Translations under genes and position numbers: made by a program
Source: Dechloromonas aromatica (nom. nud.)
GTDB taxonomy: Bacteria > Pseudomonadota > Gammaproteobacteria > Burkholderiales > Rhodocyclaceae
Reading direction: 5' to 3'
NCBI GenBank assembly: GCA_017848965.1
Contig: JAFIHA010000014.1
Span: forward strand, 1 to 40,913
DNA length: 40,913 nt
Notes under the pieces: model-generated
Database searches by the model: none
What the model saw: the letters and a program-made list of their open reading frames with translations, nothing else
Told to the model about the DNA's origin: nothing
Shown here: one piece after another, positions 9,040 through 19,504 of the stretch
Layout of the letters: each line of letters starts with the position of its first letter
Numbering within the stretch: the stretch's first letter is position 1

Positions 9040-10004
9040 TTGCGCCAGCGCTGACGCCCTACCCCGCCCCGGCCTGGCTACCGGGCGGCCACGCCCAGAC
9101 GCTATGGCCGCTGCTGCGCAAGCCGCGCCCGCTGCCGCTGCGCCGCGAACGCTGGGAAACACCGGACGACGACTTCATCGACGTCGACTTCGTCGATGCC
9201 CCGAGTGACGCCCCGACGCTGGTCCTGTTCCATGGTCTGGAAGGCAGTTCGCGCAGCCATTACGCGATTTCCACCGCGCTCGCCTGTCGCGCCGTCGGCT
9301 GGCGTTGCGTGCTGCCGCATTTCCGTGGCTGCTCCGGCGAACTCAACCGCCAGCCGCGTGCCTACCATTCCGGCGATTCCGCCGAAATCGACTGGATCCT
9401 GCGCCGGGTCCAGGGGCAATACGGCGGCCGGGTGCACGCCGCTGGCGTCTCGCTGGGCGGCAATGCCCTGCTCAAGTGGGCTGGCGAACAAGGTGCGGCA
9501 GCGGTCGCCGTGGTCACCGGCGTCGCCGCTTTCTGTCCGCCGCTCGACCTCGCCGCCTGCGGCCATCACCTGGCACAAGGCTTCAACCGCATTTACACCG
9601 CGCACTTCCTGGCCACCCTGAAGCGGGTTTCAGCCGAGCGCCTGCGCCGTTTTCCCGGGCTGTTCGACGAAACCAGGATGCGCCGGGCACGAACGCTCTG
9701 GGAATTCGACGACGCGGTCACCGGGCCGGTGCATGGCTTTGCCGGTGCCGACGACTACTGGCGACGCAGTTCGGCCAAGGCCTACCTGAAAACCATCGCG
9801 CTGCCGGCGCTGGTCGTCAATCCGCGCAACGACCCTTTCCTGCCCGCCCCTTACCTGCCGAGCAGCGCCGAAGCCGCTCCCGGCGTCCGCCTCGAACAGC
9901 CGGCCGGCGGCGGCCATGTCGGCTTCGTCAACGGGAGCTTTCCCGGGCGGCTGGACTGGCTGGCGCAAAGGCTTTTACACTTCTTCCTTTTCGAGACGCC
10001 ATAG
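9036..10004 (+). CDS. YheT-family alpha/beta hydrolase
   Basis: The 322-residue protein has the YheT-type N-terminus PAPAWLPGGHAQTLWP and an alpha/beta hydrolase fold: LVLFHGLEGSSRSHY (oxyanion region), nucleophile S139 in GVSLGGNALL, D266 in NPRNDPF and H294 in GGGHVGFV, a complete triad. Family members are esterase-like enzymes of poorly known substrate. The only start compatible with the fold is TTG at 9036, whose bases overlap the upstream stop (TTGA); no ATG occurs until far inside. This implies coupled re-initiation and probably low expression. A phosphomannomutase gene follows after nine bases. Confidence 0.88.
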   Translation: MIAPALTPYPAPAWLPGGHAQTLWPLLRKPRPLPLRRERWETPDDDFIDVDFVDAPSDAPTLVLFHGLEGSSRSHYAISTALACRAVGWRCVLPHFRGCSGELNRQPRAYHSGDSAEIDWILRRVQGQYGGRVHAAGVSLGGNALLKWAGEQGAAAVAVVTGVAAFCPPLDLAACGHHLAQGFNRIYTAHFLATLKRVSAERLRRFPGLFDETRMRRARTLWEFDDAVTGPVHGFAGADDYWRRSSAKAYLKTIALPALVVNPRNDPFLPAPYLPSSAEAAPGVRLEQPAGGGHVGFVNGSFPGRLDWLAQRLLHFFLFETP

Positions 10005-10013
10005 GCAGGAATC

Positions 10014-11393
10014 ATGAGCCAGCCACTCCCCGCGGAAATCTTCAAGGCCTACGACATCCGGGGCATCATCAACAAGTCGCTGACCACCGACGTCGTCCGG
10101 CGAGTCGGCCAGGCGCTCGGTTCGCTGGCGTTGGAACAGGGCCAGACGGCAATCGCCGTCGGCCGCGACGGCCGCTTGTCCGGCCCGGAACTGGCGGGCG
10201 CTCTGATGGACGGCATCGTCTCCACCGGCTGCGACGCGATCGACGTCGGCTGCGTACCGACCCCGGTCACCTACTTCGCCGCTTACGAACTCGGCTGCCA
10301 CTCCTGCGTCTCGGTCACCGGCAGCCACAACCCGCCGGACTACAACGGCCTGAAGATGGTGATCGGCGGCACGACGCTGGCGCTCGACGCGATCCAGGAT
10401 CTGAAGCAGCGCATCGAAGCCGGCAAGCTGAAAACCGGCAGCGGCCAGAAGCGCAGTGCCGACGTGCTCGGCGCCTATGTCGAAAAGATCGTCGGCGACG
10501 TCAAGCTGGCCCGCCCGCTGAAAATCGTCATGGACTGCGGCAACGGCGTCGCCGGCGCGATTGCCCCGGAACTCTTCAAACGCCTCGGTTGCGAGATCGT
10601 GCCGCTGTATTGCGAAGTCGACGGCAACTTCCCGAACCACCACCCGGACCCGTCGAAGCCGGAAAACCTGAAAGACGTCATCCAGGCGCTCAAGGACACC
10701 GACGCCGAAATCGGCATTGCCTTCGATGGCGACGGCGACCGTTTGGGTGTCGTCACCAAGGACGGCGAGATCATCTACCCGGACCGCCAGTTGATGCTTT
10801 TCGCCGCTGACGTACTGTCGCGCGTACCGGGCGGCACGGTGATCTACGACGTCAAATGCACGCGCCTGCTCGCCCCGTGGATCCGCCAGCACGGCGGCGT
10901 GCCGCTGATGTGGAACACCGGCCACGCGCTGGTCAAGGCCAAGCTCAAGGAAACCGGCGCCCCGCTGGCCGGCGAGATGTCCGGCCACACCTTCTTCAAG
11001 GAACGCTGGTACGGTTTTGACGACGGCCTGTACACCGGCGCCCGCCTGCTCGAAATCTTGAGCCGCGCGGCCGACGCCAACGCGCCGCTGAAAACCCTGC
11101 CGAATTCGCCGTCGACCCCGGAACTGAACATCAAGATGGCCGAAGGCGAACCCTTCGCGCTGCTCGACAAACTGAAGGCTTCGGGCAAGTTCGAAGACGC
11201 CAGCGAGGTGATCACCATCGACGGCGTACGCGTCGAGTACCCGGATGGCTTCGGCCTGGCCCGTCCGTCGAACACGACACCGGTCGTCGTGCTGCGCTTC
11301 GAAGCGGACGACACCGCCGCGCTGGCGCGCATCCAGGCAGCTTTCCGCCAAGCACTGAGCGCCGTCTGGCCGGGTATCGCGCTTCCTTTCTGA
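10014..11393 (+). CDS. Phosphomannomutase/phosphoglucomutase (AlgC-type)
   Basis: The enzyme interconverts hexose 6- and 1-phosphates (mannose and glucose) for LPS and exopolysaccharide precursors. The 459-residue protein has all four alpha-D-phosphohexomutase sites: phosphoserine S104 in VTGSHNPPDYNG, Mg-binding DGDGDRLG, sugar-recognition GEMSGHTFF and phosphate-binding RPSNTTPVVV. It starts IFKAYDIRG soon after the ATG, as in Pseudomonas AlgC (about 463 residues). It comes nine bases after the hydrolase and eight bases before the EAL-HDOD gene, so the plus-strand run from waaF may be one transcript. Its closeness to waaF fits a role in LPS core or surface sugar supply. The symbols algC and manB are both used; I leave the symbol open. 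Confidence 0.95.
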   Translation: MSQPLPAEIFKAYDIRGIINKSLTTDVVRRVGQALGSLALEQGQTAIAVGRDGRLSGPELAGALMDGIVSTGCDAIDVGCVPTPVTYFAAYELGCHSCVSVTGSHNPPDYNGLKMVIGGTTLALDAIQDLKQRIEAGKLKTGSGQKRSADVLGAYVEKIVGDVKLARPLKIVMDCGNGVAGAIAPELFKRLGCEIVPLYCEVDGNFPNHHPDPSKPENLKDVIQALKDTDAEIGIAFDGDGDRLGVVTKDGEIIYPDRQLMLFAADVLSRVPGGTVIYDVKCTRLLAPWIRQHGGVPLMWNTGHALVKAKLKETGAPLAGEMSGHTFFKERWYGFDDGLYTGARLLEILSRAADANAPLKTLPNSPSTPELNIKMAEGEPFALLDKLKASGKFEDASEVITIDGVRVEYPDGFGLARPSNTTPVVVLRFEADDTAALARIQAAFRQALSAVWPGIALPF

Positions 11394-11401
11394 GCCCTGT
11401 C

Positions 11402-12646
11402 GTGAGCGTGGACGCCGAACAACTGTTTCTCGGGCGACAGCCCATCCTCGACCGCGAACAGCGGCTCTACGCTTACGAACTGCTCTTTCGCAGCGGCAGC
11501 CAGGACAACGCTGCCACCGTCACCGACGGCGTCGCCGCGACGGCGACGGTGATCGCCAATGCCTTCGCCGAACTCGGCGTCGAGGCGGCGCTCGGCAATT
11601 GCCGGGGTTTCATCAATGTCGACCAGGAATTCCTGTTCAGCGACATGCTCGAACTCCTGCCCCGGCACACGGTGGTGCTCGAAATCCTCGAAACGGTCAA
11701 ACCCACGCCAGCCGTCATCGACCGCTGCCGGGCGCTGAAAGCCGGCGGTTTCGCGCTGGCCCTGGACGATGTCGTCGAATTCACGCCCGAGTACGACGAA
11801 CTGCTGACCCTGGTCGACATCATCAAGATCGACATCCAGGCGCTCAGCCGCGTGCAGTTGATGCAGCTGACGCTGCAGCTACGGCCCAAGGGCAAGACCA
11901 TGCTTGCCGAGAAGGTCGATTCGCGGGAACAGATGGAGCAATGCCTGCAGCTAGGCTTCTCCCTGTTCCAGGGCTATTTCTTCGCCCGACCGACGATCAT
12001 CGCCGGTCGTCGCCTCGACCACTCGCAACTGTCGCTGATGAAGCTGATGGGACTGCTGCTTGCCGATGCCGACACCGGCAAGATCGAGGCAGCGCTCAAA
12101 TCCGAACCCGGCCTCACCGTCAACCTGCTGCGCATGAGCAACTCGGTCGCCGGCGGCATGACCGGGCACGTCAGCTCGCTCAACCAGGCGATCACCCTGC
12201 TCGGCCGACGCCAGTTGCAGCGCTGGCTGCAACTCCTGCTCTTCGCCTCGGGCAAACCCAACACCGACAACAACGCCCTGCTGCTGATGGCGGCCACCCG
12301 CGGCCGCCTGATGGAATTGCTCGCCGAAGAGATCCGGCCGGGCGATGCCGGTTTTGCCGATCAGGCCTTCATGGTCGGCATCATGTCGCTGATGCCCGCC
12401 CTGGTCGGCCTGCCGATCCGCGACATCGTCACCCCGCTGCCGATCGCCGACAGCGTCAAGGCCGCGCTCTGCGATGGCCACGGCATCCTGGCCAAACTCC
12501 TGGGCATCACCGTGTGCAGCGAAAGCGGCGACCTGACCGGGCTGGCCGAACAACTCGCGCAACAGCCCGAACTCGGCGCCAAGGCCCTGAACCGTGCGCA
12601 AACCGCTGCGCTGGCATGGGCCGGCACATTGGCGTCGGAAAAATGA
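11402..12646 (+). CDS. Degenerate EAL-HDOD signalling protein
   Basis: The 414-residue protein has an N-terminal EAL-like domain (about 5-200) and a C-terminal HDOD domain (about 205-400). The EAL signature is replaced by YAYELLFR, and the metal-binding loop normally reading DDFG is DDVVEF, so it is very unlikely to hydrolyse c-di-GMP. FINVDQEFL, VLEILE, IKIDIQ and QGYFFARP keep the fold recognisable. It resembles the YuxH/CdgJ group of non-catalytic EAL-HDOD regulators. The start is GTG at 11402, with a second in-frame GTG two codons on; neither has a clear ribosome site. It is the last gene before the 12648 terminator. Role: probably protein-protein signalling (inference). Confidence 0.88.
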   Translation: MSVDAEQLFLGRQPILDREQRLYAYELLFRSGSQDNAATVTDGVAATATVIANAFAELGVEAALGNCRGFINVDQEFLFSDMLELLPRHTVVLEILETVKPTPAVIDRCRALKAGGFALALDDVVEFTPEYDELLTLVDIIKIDIQALSRVQLMQLTLQLRPKGKTMLAEKVDSREQMEQCLQLGFSLFQGYFFARPTIIAGRRLDHSQLSLMKLMGLLLADADTGKIEAALKSEPGLTVNLLRMSNSVAGGMTGHVSSLNQAITLLGRRQLQRWLQLLLFASGKPNTDNNALLLMAATRGRLMELLAEEIRPGDAGFADQAFMVGIMSLMPALVGLPIRDIVTPLPIADSVKAALCDGHGILAKLLGITVCSESGDLTGLAEQLAQQPELGAKALNRAQTAALAWAGTLASEK

Positions 12647-12647
12647 A

Positions 12648-12668
12648 AAAGGGGCCGAAGCCCCCTTT
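12648..12668 (-). terminator. Bidirectional terminator between the EAL-HDOD gene and ompW
   Basis: Read on the minus strand, GGGGC and GCCCC close a TTCG tetraloop and are followed by TTTTTC, a classic stable terminator for ompW. On the plus strand the same hairpin ends in CCCTTT, a weaker terminator for the EAL-HDOD gene. Confidence 0.85.
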
Positions 12669-12687
12669 GCCAACCGGCTGCTGACGC

Positions 12688-13299
12688 TTAGAAGCGGTAG
12701 CCGATGCCGATACCAGCGGTGATCGGGTTGAGATCGAGATTGCCGAGCTTGGTATTGCCAACCTTGACGTCGGTATCCATCTGGATGTACTTGACGTCCA
12801 TGTTCACCGACCAGTTCTTGTCCAGCGCGTAATCGAAGCCAACCTGGGCTGCCACACCGAAGCTGGAACGCTCGACATCTGCCCCCGGAATGACGAAATT
12901 GCCGCGGTCGTAGAACACCGTGTAATTCACGCCAAGGCCGACATAGGGCTTAAAGGCGCCGAGATTGGTGAAGTGATACTGCAGCATCAGGGAAGGCGGC
13001 AGCGCCTTGATCGTGCCGATCTTGGTCGATCCGGCATCAACCTTGACCTTCTGCGGATAGGTCAGGACCAGTTCGGCAGCGATGTTCGGGGTGAAGAAGT
13101 AGCTGAGGTCGACTTCCGGAATCCAGCGGTTCTGCGCCGCGATATCCAGGGTCTTGACCGCGTTGCTCTGGTCGTTTTCGAAGTTGATATGAACCGCACG
13201 GGCCCGCACCATGCAGCTCCCCTGATCGGCGGCCTGGGCCGGCAGCGAAGCCGCCAGTGCGGCGGCAAGCAGGGCGGACGAAAGAACTGGCTTGAACAT
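12688..13299 (-). CDS. ompW: OmpW family outer-membrane protein
   Basis: OmpW is an eight-stranded beta-barrel that passes small hydrophobic molecules. The 203-residue precursor has a signal peptide (MFKPVLSSALLAAALAASLPAQA, cleavage before ADQGS) and amphipathic strands: WIPEVDLSYFFTPNIAAELVLT, LPPSLMLQYHF, KPYVGLGVNYTVFY and a C-terminal GIGIGYRF ending in Phe, the BAM targeting signal. I chose ATG 13299, preceded by GGGAG at a good distance; a longer frame upstream lacks a ribosome site. An FNR-type box lies 60 bases upstream, fitting the anaerobic induction of ompW known in enterobacteria. A strong terminator follows the stop. Confidence 0.93.
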   Translation of the reverse strand: MFKPVLSSALLAAALAASLPAQAADQGSCMVRARAVHINFENDQSNAVKTLDIAAQNRWIPEVDLSYFFTPNIAAELVLTYPQKVKVDAGSTKIGTIKALPPSLMLQYHFTNLGAFKPYVGLGVNYTVFYDRGNFVIPGADVERSSFGVAAQVGFDYALDKNWSVNMDVKYIQMDTDVKVGNTKLGNLDLNPITAGIGIGYRF

Positions 13300-13331
13300 G
13301 AACACTCCCTTTGTCGTTGTAGAAAACGACG

Positions 13332-13337
13332 ATGCTA
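13332..13337 (-). promoter_or_regulatory. Candidate -10 box of ompW
   Basis: TAGCAT on the minus strand matches TATAAT at four of six positions and would give a start site near 13324-13325. That puts the FNR-type box centre about 41 bases upstream, the class II activator position. Support is mainly this geometry. Confidence 0.45.
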
Positions 13338-13358
13338 GACCTCTGCACATTCCGGATA

Positions 13359-13372
13359 TTGACCCAAATCAA
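13359..13372 (-). promoter_or_regulatory. FNR/ANR-type box upstream of ompW
   Basis: The plus strand reads TTGACCCAAATCAA, one mismatch from the FNR consensus TTGAT-N4-ATCAA. It lies in an AT-richer non-coding stretch upstream of ompW and is the only such site I noticed in an intergenic region. It implies oxygen-responsive control of ompW; the divergent gene at 13540 is about 170 bases away and less likely to be its target. Confidence 0.7.
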
Positions 13373-13539
13373 AATGCAATAAACAATTTATGCGGTTTTT
13401 TCTGATAGAAAAAACATTATCACATCCTAATATTCCGAATTCATGCAACGCGCTGTTACAAAACGGCGCGTTCGAAGCACAACGCAACCAGCCACTTGAG
13501 GGACAATAGCCACTTTTCAGGACGAGCCAGACCCCAGCC

Positions 13540-13857
13540 ATGCCCAGAGCGTCACCCCCCTTTTCATCTGACATCCGGTTTGCGCGTGCCCCGCAAGGCA
13601 TCGCTGGCAAACTGCTGACCGCGCTGTTCAGCGTTGGCCTGCTGGTGCTCGGCGTGATGTTCTCGCTGGTGGCGCTGGCAGTGGCGGCGGTGATCGGCCT
13701 GCTCTTCGCCGGCTGGTTCTGGTGGAAGACGCGCGCCCTGCGCAAGGCGCTGCGCGAAGCGACGCCGGCGGCAGCGACCGCGAGCCGCGCCGCCGACGGG
13801 GACATCATCGACGGCGAATGCGTCCGCGAAACCCCGTCCCGCGAACTGCTGCGCTGA
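13540..13857 (+). CDS. Small membrane protein of unknown function
   Basis: The 105-residue protein has an Arg-containing N-terminus and two closely spaced hydrophobic segments (about 24-40 and 42-62, including LLVLGVMFSLVALAVAAVIG). A basic WWKTRALRKALRE stretch and a short tail with GDIIDGECV follow. It is probably an inner-membrane hairpin protein with a cytoplasmic tail. Similar short proteins ending in a 'D(V/I)IDGE' motif occur in betaproteobacteria, as far as I recall, without known function. The ATG at 13540 is the first in frame. Its stop lies inside a perfect palindrome shared with the stop of the convergent gene at 13862. Confidence 0.7.
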   Translation: MPRASPPFSSDIRFARAPQGIAGKLLTALFSVGLLVLGVMFSLVALAVAAVIGLLFAGWFWWKTRALRKALREATPAAATASRAADGDIIDGECVRETPSRELLR

Positions 13858-13871
13858 GCGCTCAGCGCAGC
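13848..13871. repeat. 24-bp perfect palindrome over two convergent stop codons
   Basis: The half-site GCTGCGCTGAGC is followed directly by its exact reverse complement. It contains both convergent stops (TGA 13855-13857 on plus; TGA 13864-13862 on minus), and both proteins end Leu-Arg-stop. There is no T-run on either side, so it is not a standard intrinsic terminator. Confidence 0.75.
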
Positions 13872-14163
13872 TTCGGATTCAGCGAACCGCGGTTGTAATC
13901 CTTGTCGCCCGGCATCACGTAGCGGCCGATGCCGCCGAACACGATGCCCTGCGATTCGACCGGACGGGTCTTGTTTTCCGGGTAGTCGGCGGCGACTTTC
14001 TGGGCCGCCGCGGCCTTCGCCTGATCCACGTACTCCCAGCGACCGTTCGGAAACAGCCGGACCGCCTGACCGTCGGCGGTCACCGCGTCGAGCGGCGTCC
14101 GGTCGAGTTCGGCCGCCAGCGCCGGCCCGCAGGCCAGCGCGGCGATCAGCAGCAGCGCGCGCG

Positions 14164-14167
<4 letters not shown>
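13862..14167 (-). CDS. Small secreted protein of unknown function, coupled to alaS
   Basis: The 101-residue precursor has a clear signal peptide ([18 protein letters not shown], cleavage before AELD). The mature part contains [18 protein letters not shown], a segment often seen in small periplasmic betaproteobacterial proteins, and then [22 protein letters not shown]. The start is GTG at 14167, overlapping the alaS stop (GTGA); this start puts the signal peptide exactly at the N-terminus. The mature protein carries no cysteine and no lipobox. Translation is probably coupled to alaS, although a functional link to a tRNA synthetase is not evident. I do not recognise a named family. Confidence 0.75.
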
Positions 14168-16785
<2,618 letters not shown>

Positions 16786-16831
16786 GAAGGTTCTGCCCGG
16801 CGGGCTCGCTAAATACGGAATCCGTGATTTT

Positions 16832-16860
16832 AAAAGAAAAACCCGCCGGACGGCGGGTTT
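16832..16860 (-). terminator. Terminator after the gene at 16899, upstream of alaS
   Basis: On the minus strand AAACCCGCCG pairs with CGGCGGGTTT across a two-base loop and is followed by TTTTTCTTTTA. It separates the secreted Arg/His-rich protein gene from alaS. Confidence 0.88.
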
Positions 16861-16898
16861 GTCCGCCCAATACGGCGGGCGACACCGGCAGATGCGCA

Positions 16899-17270
16899 TT
16901 ACATGCCGTAGCGGGCGTAACGCTCATGCTGCCAGCGCTTGTCCTGCCAGCGGGCATGCTGGCGATCGTGCTTCTGGCGCTGGATGCGCGCACTTTCCCG
17001 CGCCTGCGCCTGGTGCAGCATTGCCCGCTCGTGCCGGGTGACGACGCCGTCGGCCTTGGCCCGCGCTTCCATGCGGGCGACCCGGTGCTGCCCGCGCTGC
17101 AGTTGCAGCGTCTCGTGCCGGGTCAGACTACCCCGGGCGACGCCCTGCTCGATGCGCTGCTGCTGCCGGAACTGCTCGTGATCGACGCGCGGCGAGCCTT
17201 GACCGGCCAGGGCAAGACCGCTGACCGCCAGGGACAGGGTGACGACGAGAAGGGAACGGATGGCTTTCAT
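16899..17270 (-). CDS. Secreted Arg/His/Gln-rich small protein
   Basis: The 123-residue precursor has a signal peptide ([22 protein letters not shown], cleavage before GQGSP). The mature part is strongly basic and probably all-helical, with two related repeats: [20 protein letters not shown] and [20 protein letters not shown], followed by [20 protein letters not shown]. From memory, this 'xxGxLTxxExxxL' pattern occurs in a family of short periplasmic hypotheticals in proteobacteria. The many His/Gln/Arg could bind metal or nucleic acid, but that is speculation. ATG 17270 follows an AGGAG site. A terminator stands directly downstream, so the gene is probably monocistronic. Confidence 0.78.
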   Translation of the reverse strand: MKAIRSLLVVTLSLAVSGLALAGQGSPRVDHEQFRQQQRIEQGVARGSLTRHETLQLQRGQHRVARMEARAKADGVVTRHERAMLHQAQARESARIQRQKHDRQHARWQDKRWQHERYARYGM

Positions 17271-17409
17271 GATGATTCTCCTTGCTGGGGTTTCGACGCT
17301 TCCCATTGAAGCGCCGAACGAGCAGGAAATCACGCCGGCAATGCAAGGCTTTGTAAGCAAAGGTCGCTGCCGACCGGTGGCGAAACAGCTTGTTGCAACC
17401 CGCGGCGCC

Positions 17410-18141
17410 TTAGCCGATGGCGGAGCGATCGGCTAGCGCCTGCGGCAGAAAGCGATCGAGCGGGTCGACGAACACCCCGGCAACGCCGATCCCGAACAGG
17501 TAATCGGCCAGCGCCGGTGTCTGCAGCGTGTAGGCGCGCACCGCCAAGCCGAGCCCGGCGCATTCGCGGACCAGTGCCGGCGTCACCAGCGCCAGGTCGA
17601 GGTGCAGCGCGACGACGCCCAGGCGCCGCGCTTCCGCCCGCCAGTCGTCGGGCAGCGCGGCAAGCAACCAGGCGCGCGGCAGATCGGGAAGTTCCGCTTG
17701 CAGCACCTGCAGCGCAGTGCGGGAAAACGAGGAAAACAGCAGCGGCGATGCCAGCCAGTCTGCCCTGACCTCGGCCGCTACGCGCTGCGCGGTCTGGCGC
17801 TCGAATCCGCTCGCCGGTTTGACCTCGACATTGGCGAGCAGACCGAATTCGCCGCACAGGCGGACAGCCTGGGCAAAACGGGGCGGCGGTTCGCCACCGG
17901 CGTCAAGGGCGAACAGCGCCGCGTCGTCGGTCGTCGCGACGGCGCCGCTGCCGTTGGTCGTGCGCTCCAGCGTTTCGTCGTGGATCAGCACGGGCGTGCC
18001 GGAGCCCGACAACATGACGTCGAACTCGACCGCCCGGTAGCCGAGTCGCGCCGCCAGCCGGATGCCGGCCAGCGTGTTTTCCGGCGCCAGCGTGCCGCCG
18101 CCGCGATGCGCAAAGTATCGCGGCGGCGGCGGCGCAAGCAT
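17410..18141 (-). CDS. ugpQ: Glycerophosphodiester phosphodiesterase (cytoplasmic type)
   Basis: UgpQ hydrolyses glycerophosphodiesters to sn-glycerol 3-phosphate and an alcohol. The 243-residue TIM-barrel protein has the GDPD catalytic features: FAHRGGGTLAPENTLAG (first His and Glu), AVEFDVMLSG (metal Glu/Asp), LIHDETLERTTNGSG (second His), and ANVEVKP. There is no signal peptide, so it is cytoplasmic like E. coli UgpQ. The ATG at 18141 overlaps the ugpB stop by one base (TGATG). The pairing with a UgpB-like binding protein supports a role in using imported glycerophosphodiesters. The UgpA, E and C transporter subunits are not in the window. Confidence 0.92.
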   Translation of the reverse strand: MLAPPPPRYFAHRGGGTLAPENTLAGIRLAARLGYRAVEFDVMLSGSGTPVLIHDETLERTTNGSGAVATTDDAALFALDAGGEPPPRFAQAVRLCGEFGLLANVEVKPASGFERQTAQRVAAEVRADWLASPLLFSSFSRTALQVLQAELPDLPRAWLLAALPDDWRAEARRLGVVALHLDLALVTPALVRECAGLGLAVRAYTLQTPALADYLFGIGVAGVFVDPLDRFLPQALADRSAIG

Positions 18142-19409
18142 CAGAAGGGTTGCAGCTTCTTCAGCGCCGGCTGCGCCTTGAGCAAGGAATTGCCGCGCAT
18201 CACCGCGGTATCGAGCGCCGCCTTGGCCGGCTTGCGGTCGGCCCAGACGGCGGCGAGCTCCTCATCGGTGATCAGGCGGGTGTCGTCGACGCGGCTGACC
18301 TGCGCCACCGGCCCGCTCCCCGGCCCGCGTAGCGAGGCGTAGGCGGCTTCCAGCGCCTGCCGGCCATCCTGCAGCAGGCGGCTGAGCGAGGCCAGACGGG
18401 CGGCTTCGGTGAGCGGCAGACCGCCGTGGTTACGCACCAGTTCGACCTGGATTTCCGGCGACAGCAGGTAATTGACGAACTTCGCCGCCTGCTTGTACTC
18501 GGCCGCCGACTTGCCGGCACCGACCCACAGCGACGAGCCGCCGACCAGCGTCGGCCGGCGGCCGCCATAGACGTCGTCGTGGTAAGGCATCGGCGCGACC
18601 CCCAGTTCAACGCCACGGGCGTCCTGGAAGTCCGCGTATTCCCGGGAATCGGTGGTGATGATCGCGCATTCGCCTTCCTTGAAACGCGCACTCGCCTCGT
18701 CGGCATTGCCGTACTGGCGGAAATAGTGCGCCTTGCTCCAGGTGGCCATCATCGCCACGTGCTTGACCTGCGGCAGGCCATTGAATTTCAGACCGGTCTT
18801 GGCGTCGATCGCCGGCACGCCGGAGACCGCGCTGACATTGTCGATATGCACCCAGGTCGGCCAGGACGAAGCATAAGGACAGTCGTAGCCCACCGCCTGC
18901 AGCTTGTCGAGATAGCCCTGCATTTCGAACCAGGTCTTCGGCGGCTGCTCGGGGTCGAGCCCGGCTTTGCGGAAAGCCAGCTTGTTGTAGAACATCACCG
19001 GCGTCGAATAAAGCACCGGCAAGGCGACCAGGCGCCCCCTGCCGTCGGTGACGCTCGGCTTGAGGACTTCCGACAACTGCACCGACAAGGCCACGCCCGC
19101 CTTGCTCATCATCGAGTAAAGCGGCACGAAGGCTTTCGGCTGGCTGAAGACATCTTCCGTCTGATAGCGGCCGAGCAGGTTCAGGGTTGCCGGCTTGTCG
19201 CCCTTGTGCAAGCGGACCAGCTTGATCTGCCCACCGGTTTCCTTGTGGAAACGCTCGATCACGGCCGCCAGCTTGGCTTCGTTGGCGGCATCCAGATTGT
19301 GCGCCAGGGTTGGCACGGGAGCCGGCGCTGGCGCCGGCTTGGCGGCAGCGACCGAAAAGGGAAGCACCGCAGCGGCGGCGACCAGTAATACACGAAAAAC
19401 TTGCGACAT
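18141..19409 (-). CDS. ugpB: UgpB-like periplasmic glycerol-3-phosphate/glycerophosphodiester binding protein
   Basis: UgpB delivers sn-glycerol 3-phosphate and glycerophosphodiesters to an ABC importer. The protein (about 422 residues) has a Sec signal peptide followed by a Pro/Ala linker (KPAPAPAPAPVP region). The body matches E. coli UgpB closely: YNKLAFRKAGLDPEQPPKTW, CPYASSWPTWV, GGSSLWVGAGK, and a C-terminus with ITDEELAAVWADRKPAKAAL. I use ATG 19409; an ATG at 19418 would add three residues. There is no lipobox. A TATAAT on the minus strand at 19445-19440 is a probable promoter element. Unlike most ugp loci, no ugpA/E/C lies beside it. Confidence 0.88.
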   Translation of the reverse strand: MSQVFRVLLVAAAAVLPFSVAAAKPAPAPAPVPTLAHNLDAANEAKLAAVIERFHKETGGQIKLVRLHKGDKPATLNLLGRYQTEDVFSQPKAFVPLYSMMSKAGVALSVQLSEVLKPSVTDGRGRLVALPVLYSTPVMFYNKLAFRKAGLDPEQPPKTWFEMQGYLDKLQAVGYDCPYASSWPTWVHIDNVSAVSGVPAIDAKTGLKFNGLPQVKHVAMMATWSKAHYFRQYGNADEASARFKEGECAIITTDSREYADFQDARGVELGVAPMPYHDDVYGGRRPTLVGGSSLWVGAGKSAAEYKQAAKFVNYLLSPEIQVELVRNHGGLPLTEAARLASLSRLLQDGRQALEAAYASLRGPGSGPVAQVSRVDDTRLITDEELAAVWADRKPAKAALDTAVMRGNSLLKAQPALKKLQPF

Positions 19410-19439
19410 CTGCCCCATCCAGCAAATAAAACGAAGCGA

Positions 19440-19445
19440 ATTATA
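19440..19445 (-). promoter_or_regulatory. Candidate -10 box for ugpB-ugpQ
   Basis: Perfect TATAAT on the minus strand, about 30 bases before the ugpB start. The -35 region 17 bases upstream reads AAATCG, a poor match, which would suit an activator-dependent promoter such as a phosphate-starvation one; no Pho box was recognised. Confidence 0.45.
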
Positions 19446-19504
19446 GCCCCCGGAAGGGCCGCCGATTTTTCACAGTTCGTGACAGTTGTGCGAGAATCCG
19501 GCGC

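Noticed and set aside
17271..17409. Gap between the secreted basic protein and ugpQ as an RNA gene
   Set aside because: Only weak, imperfect inverted repeats; no convincing promoter or terminator.
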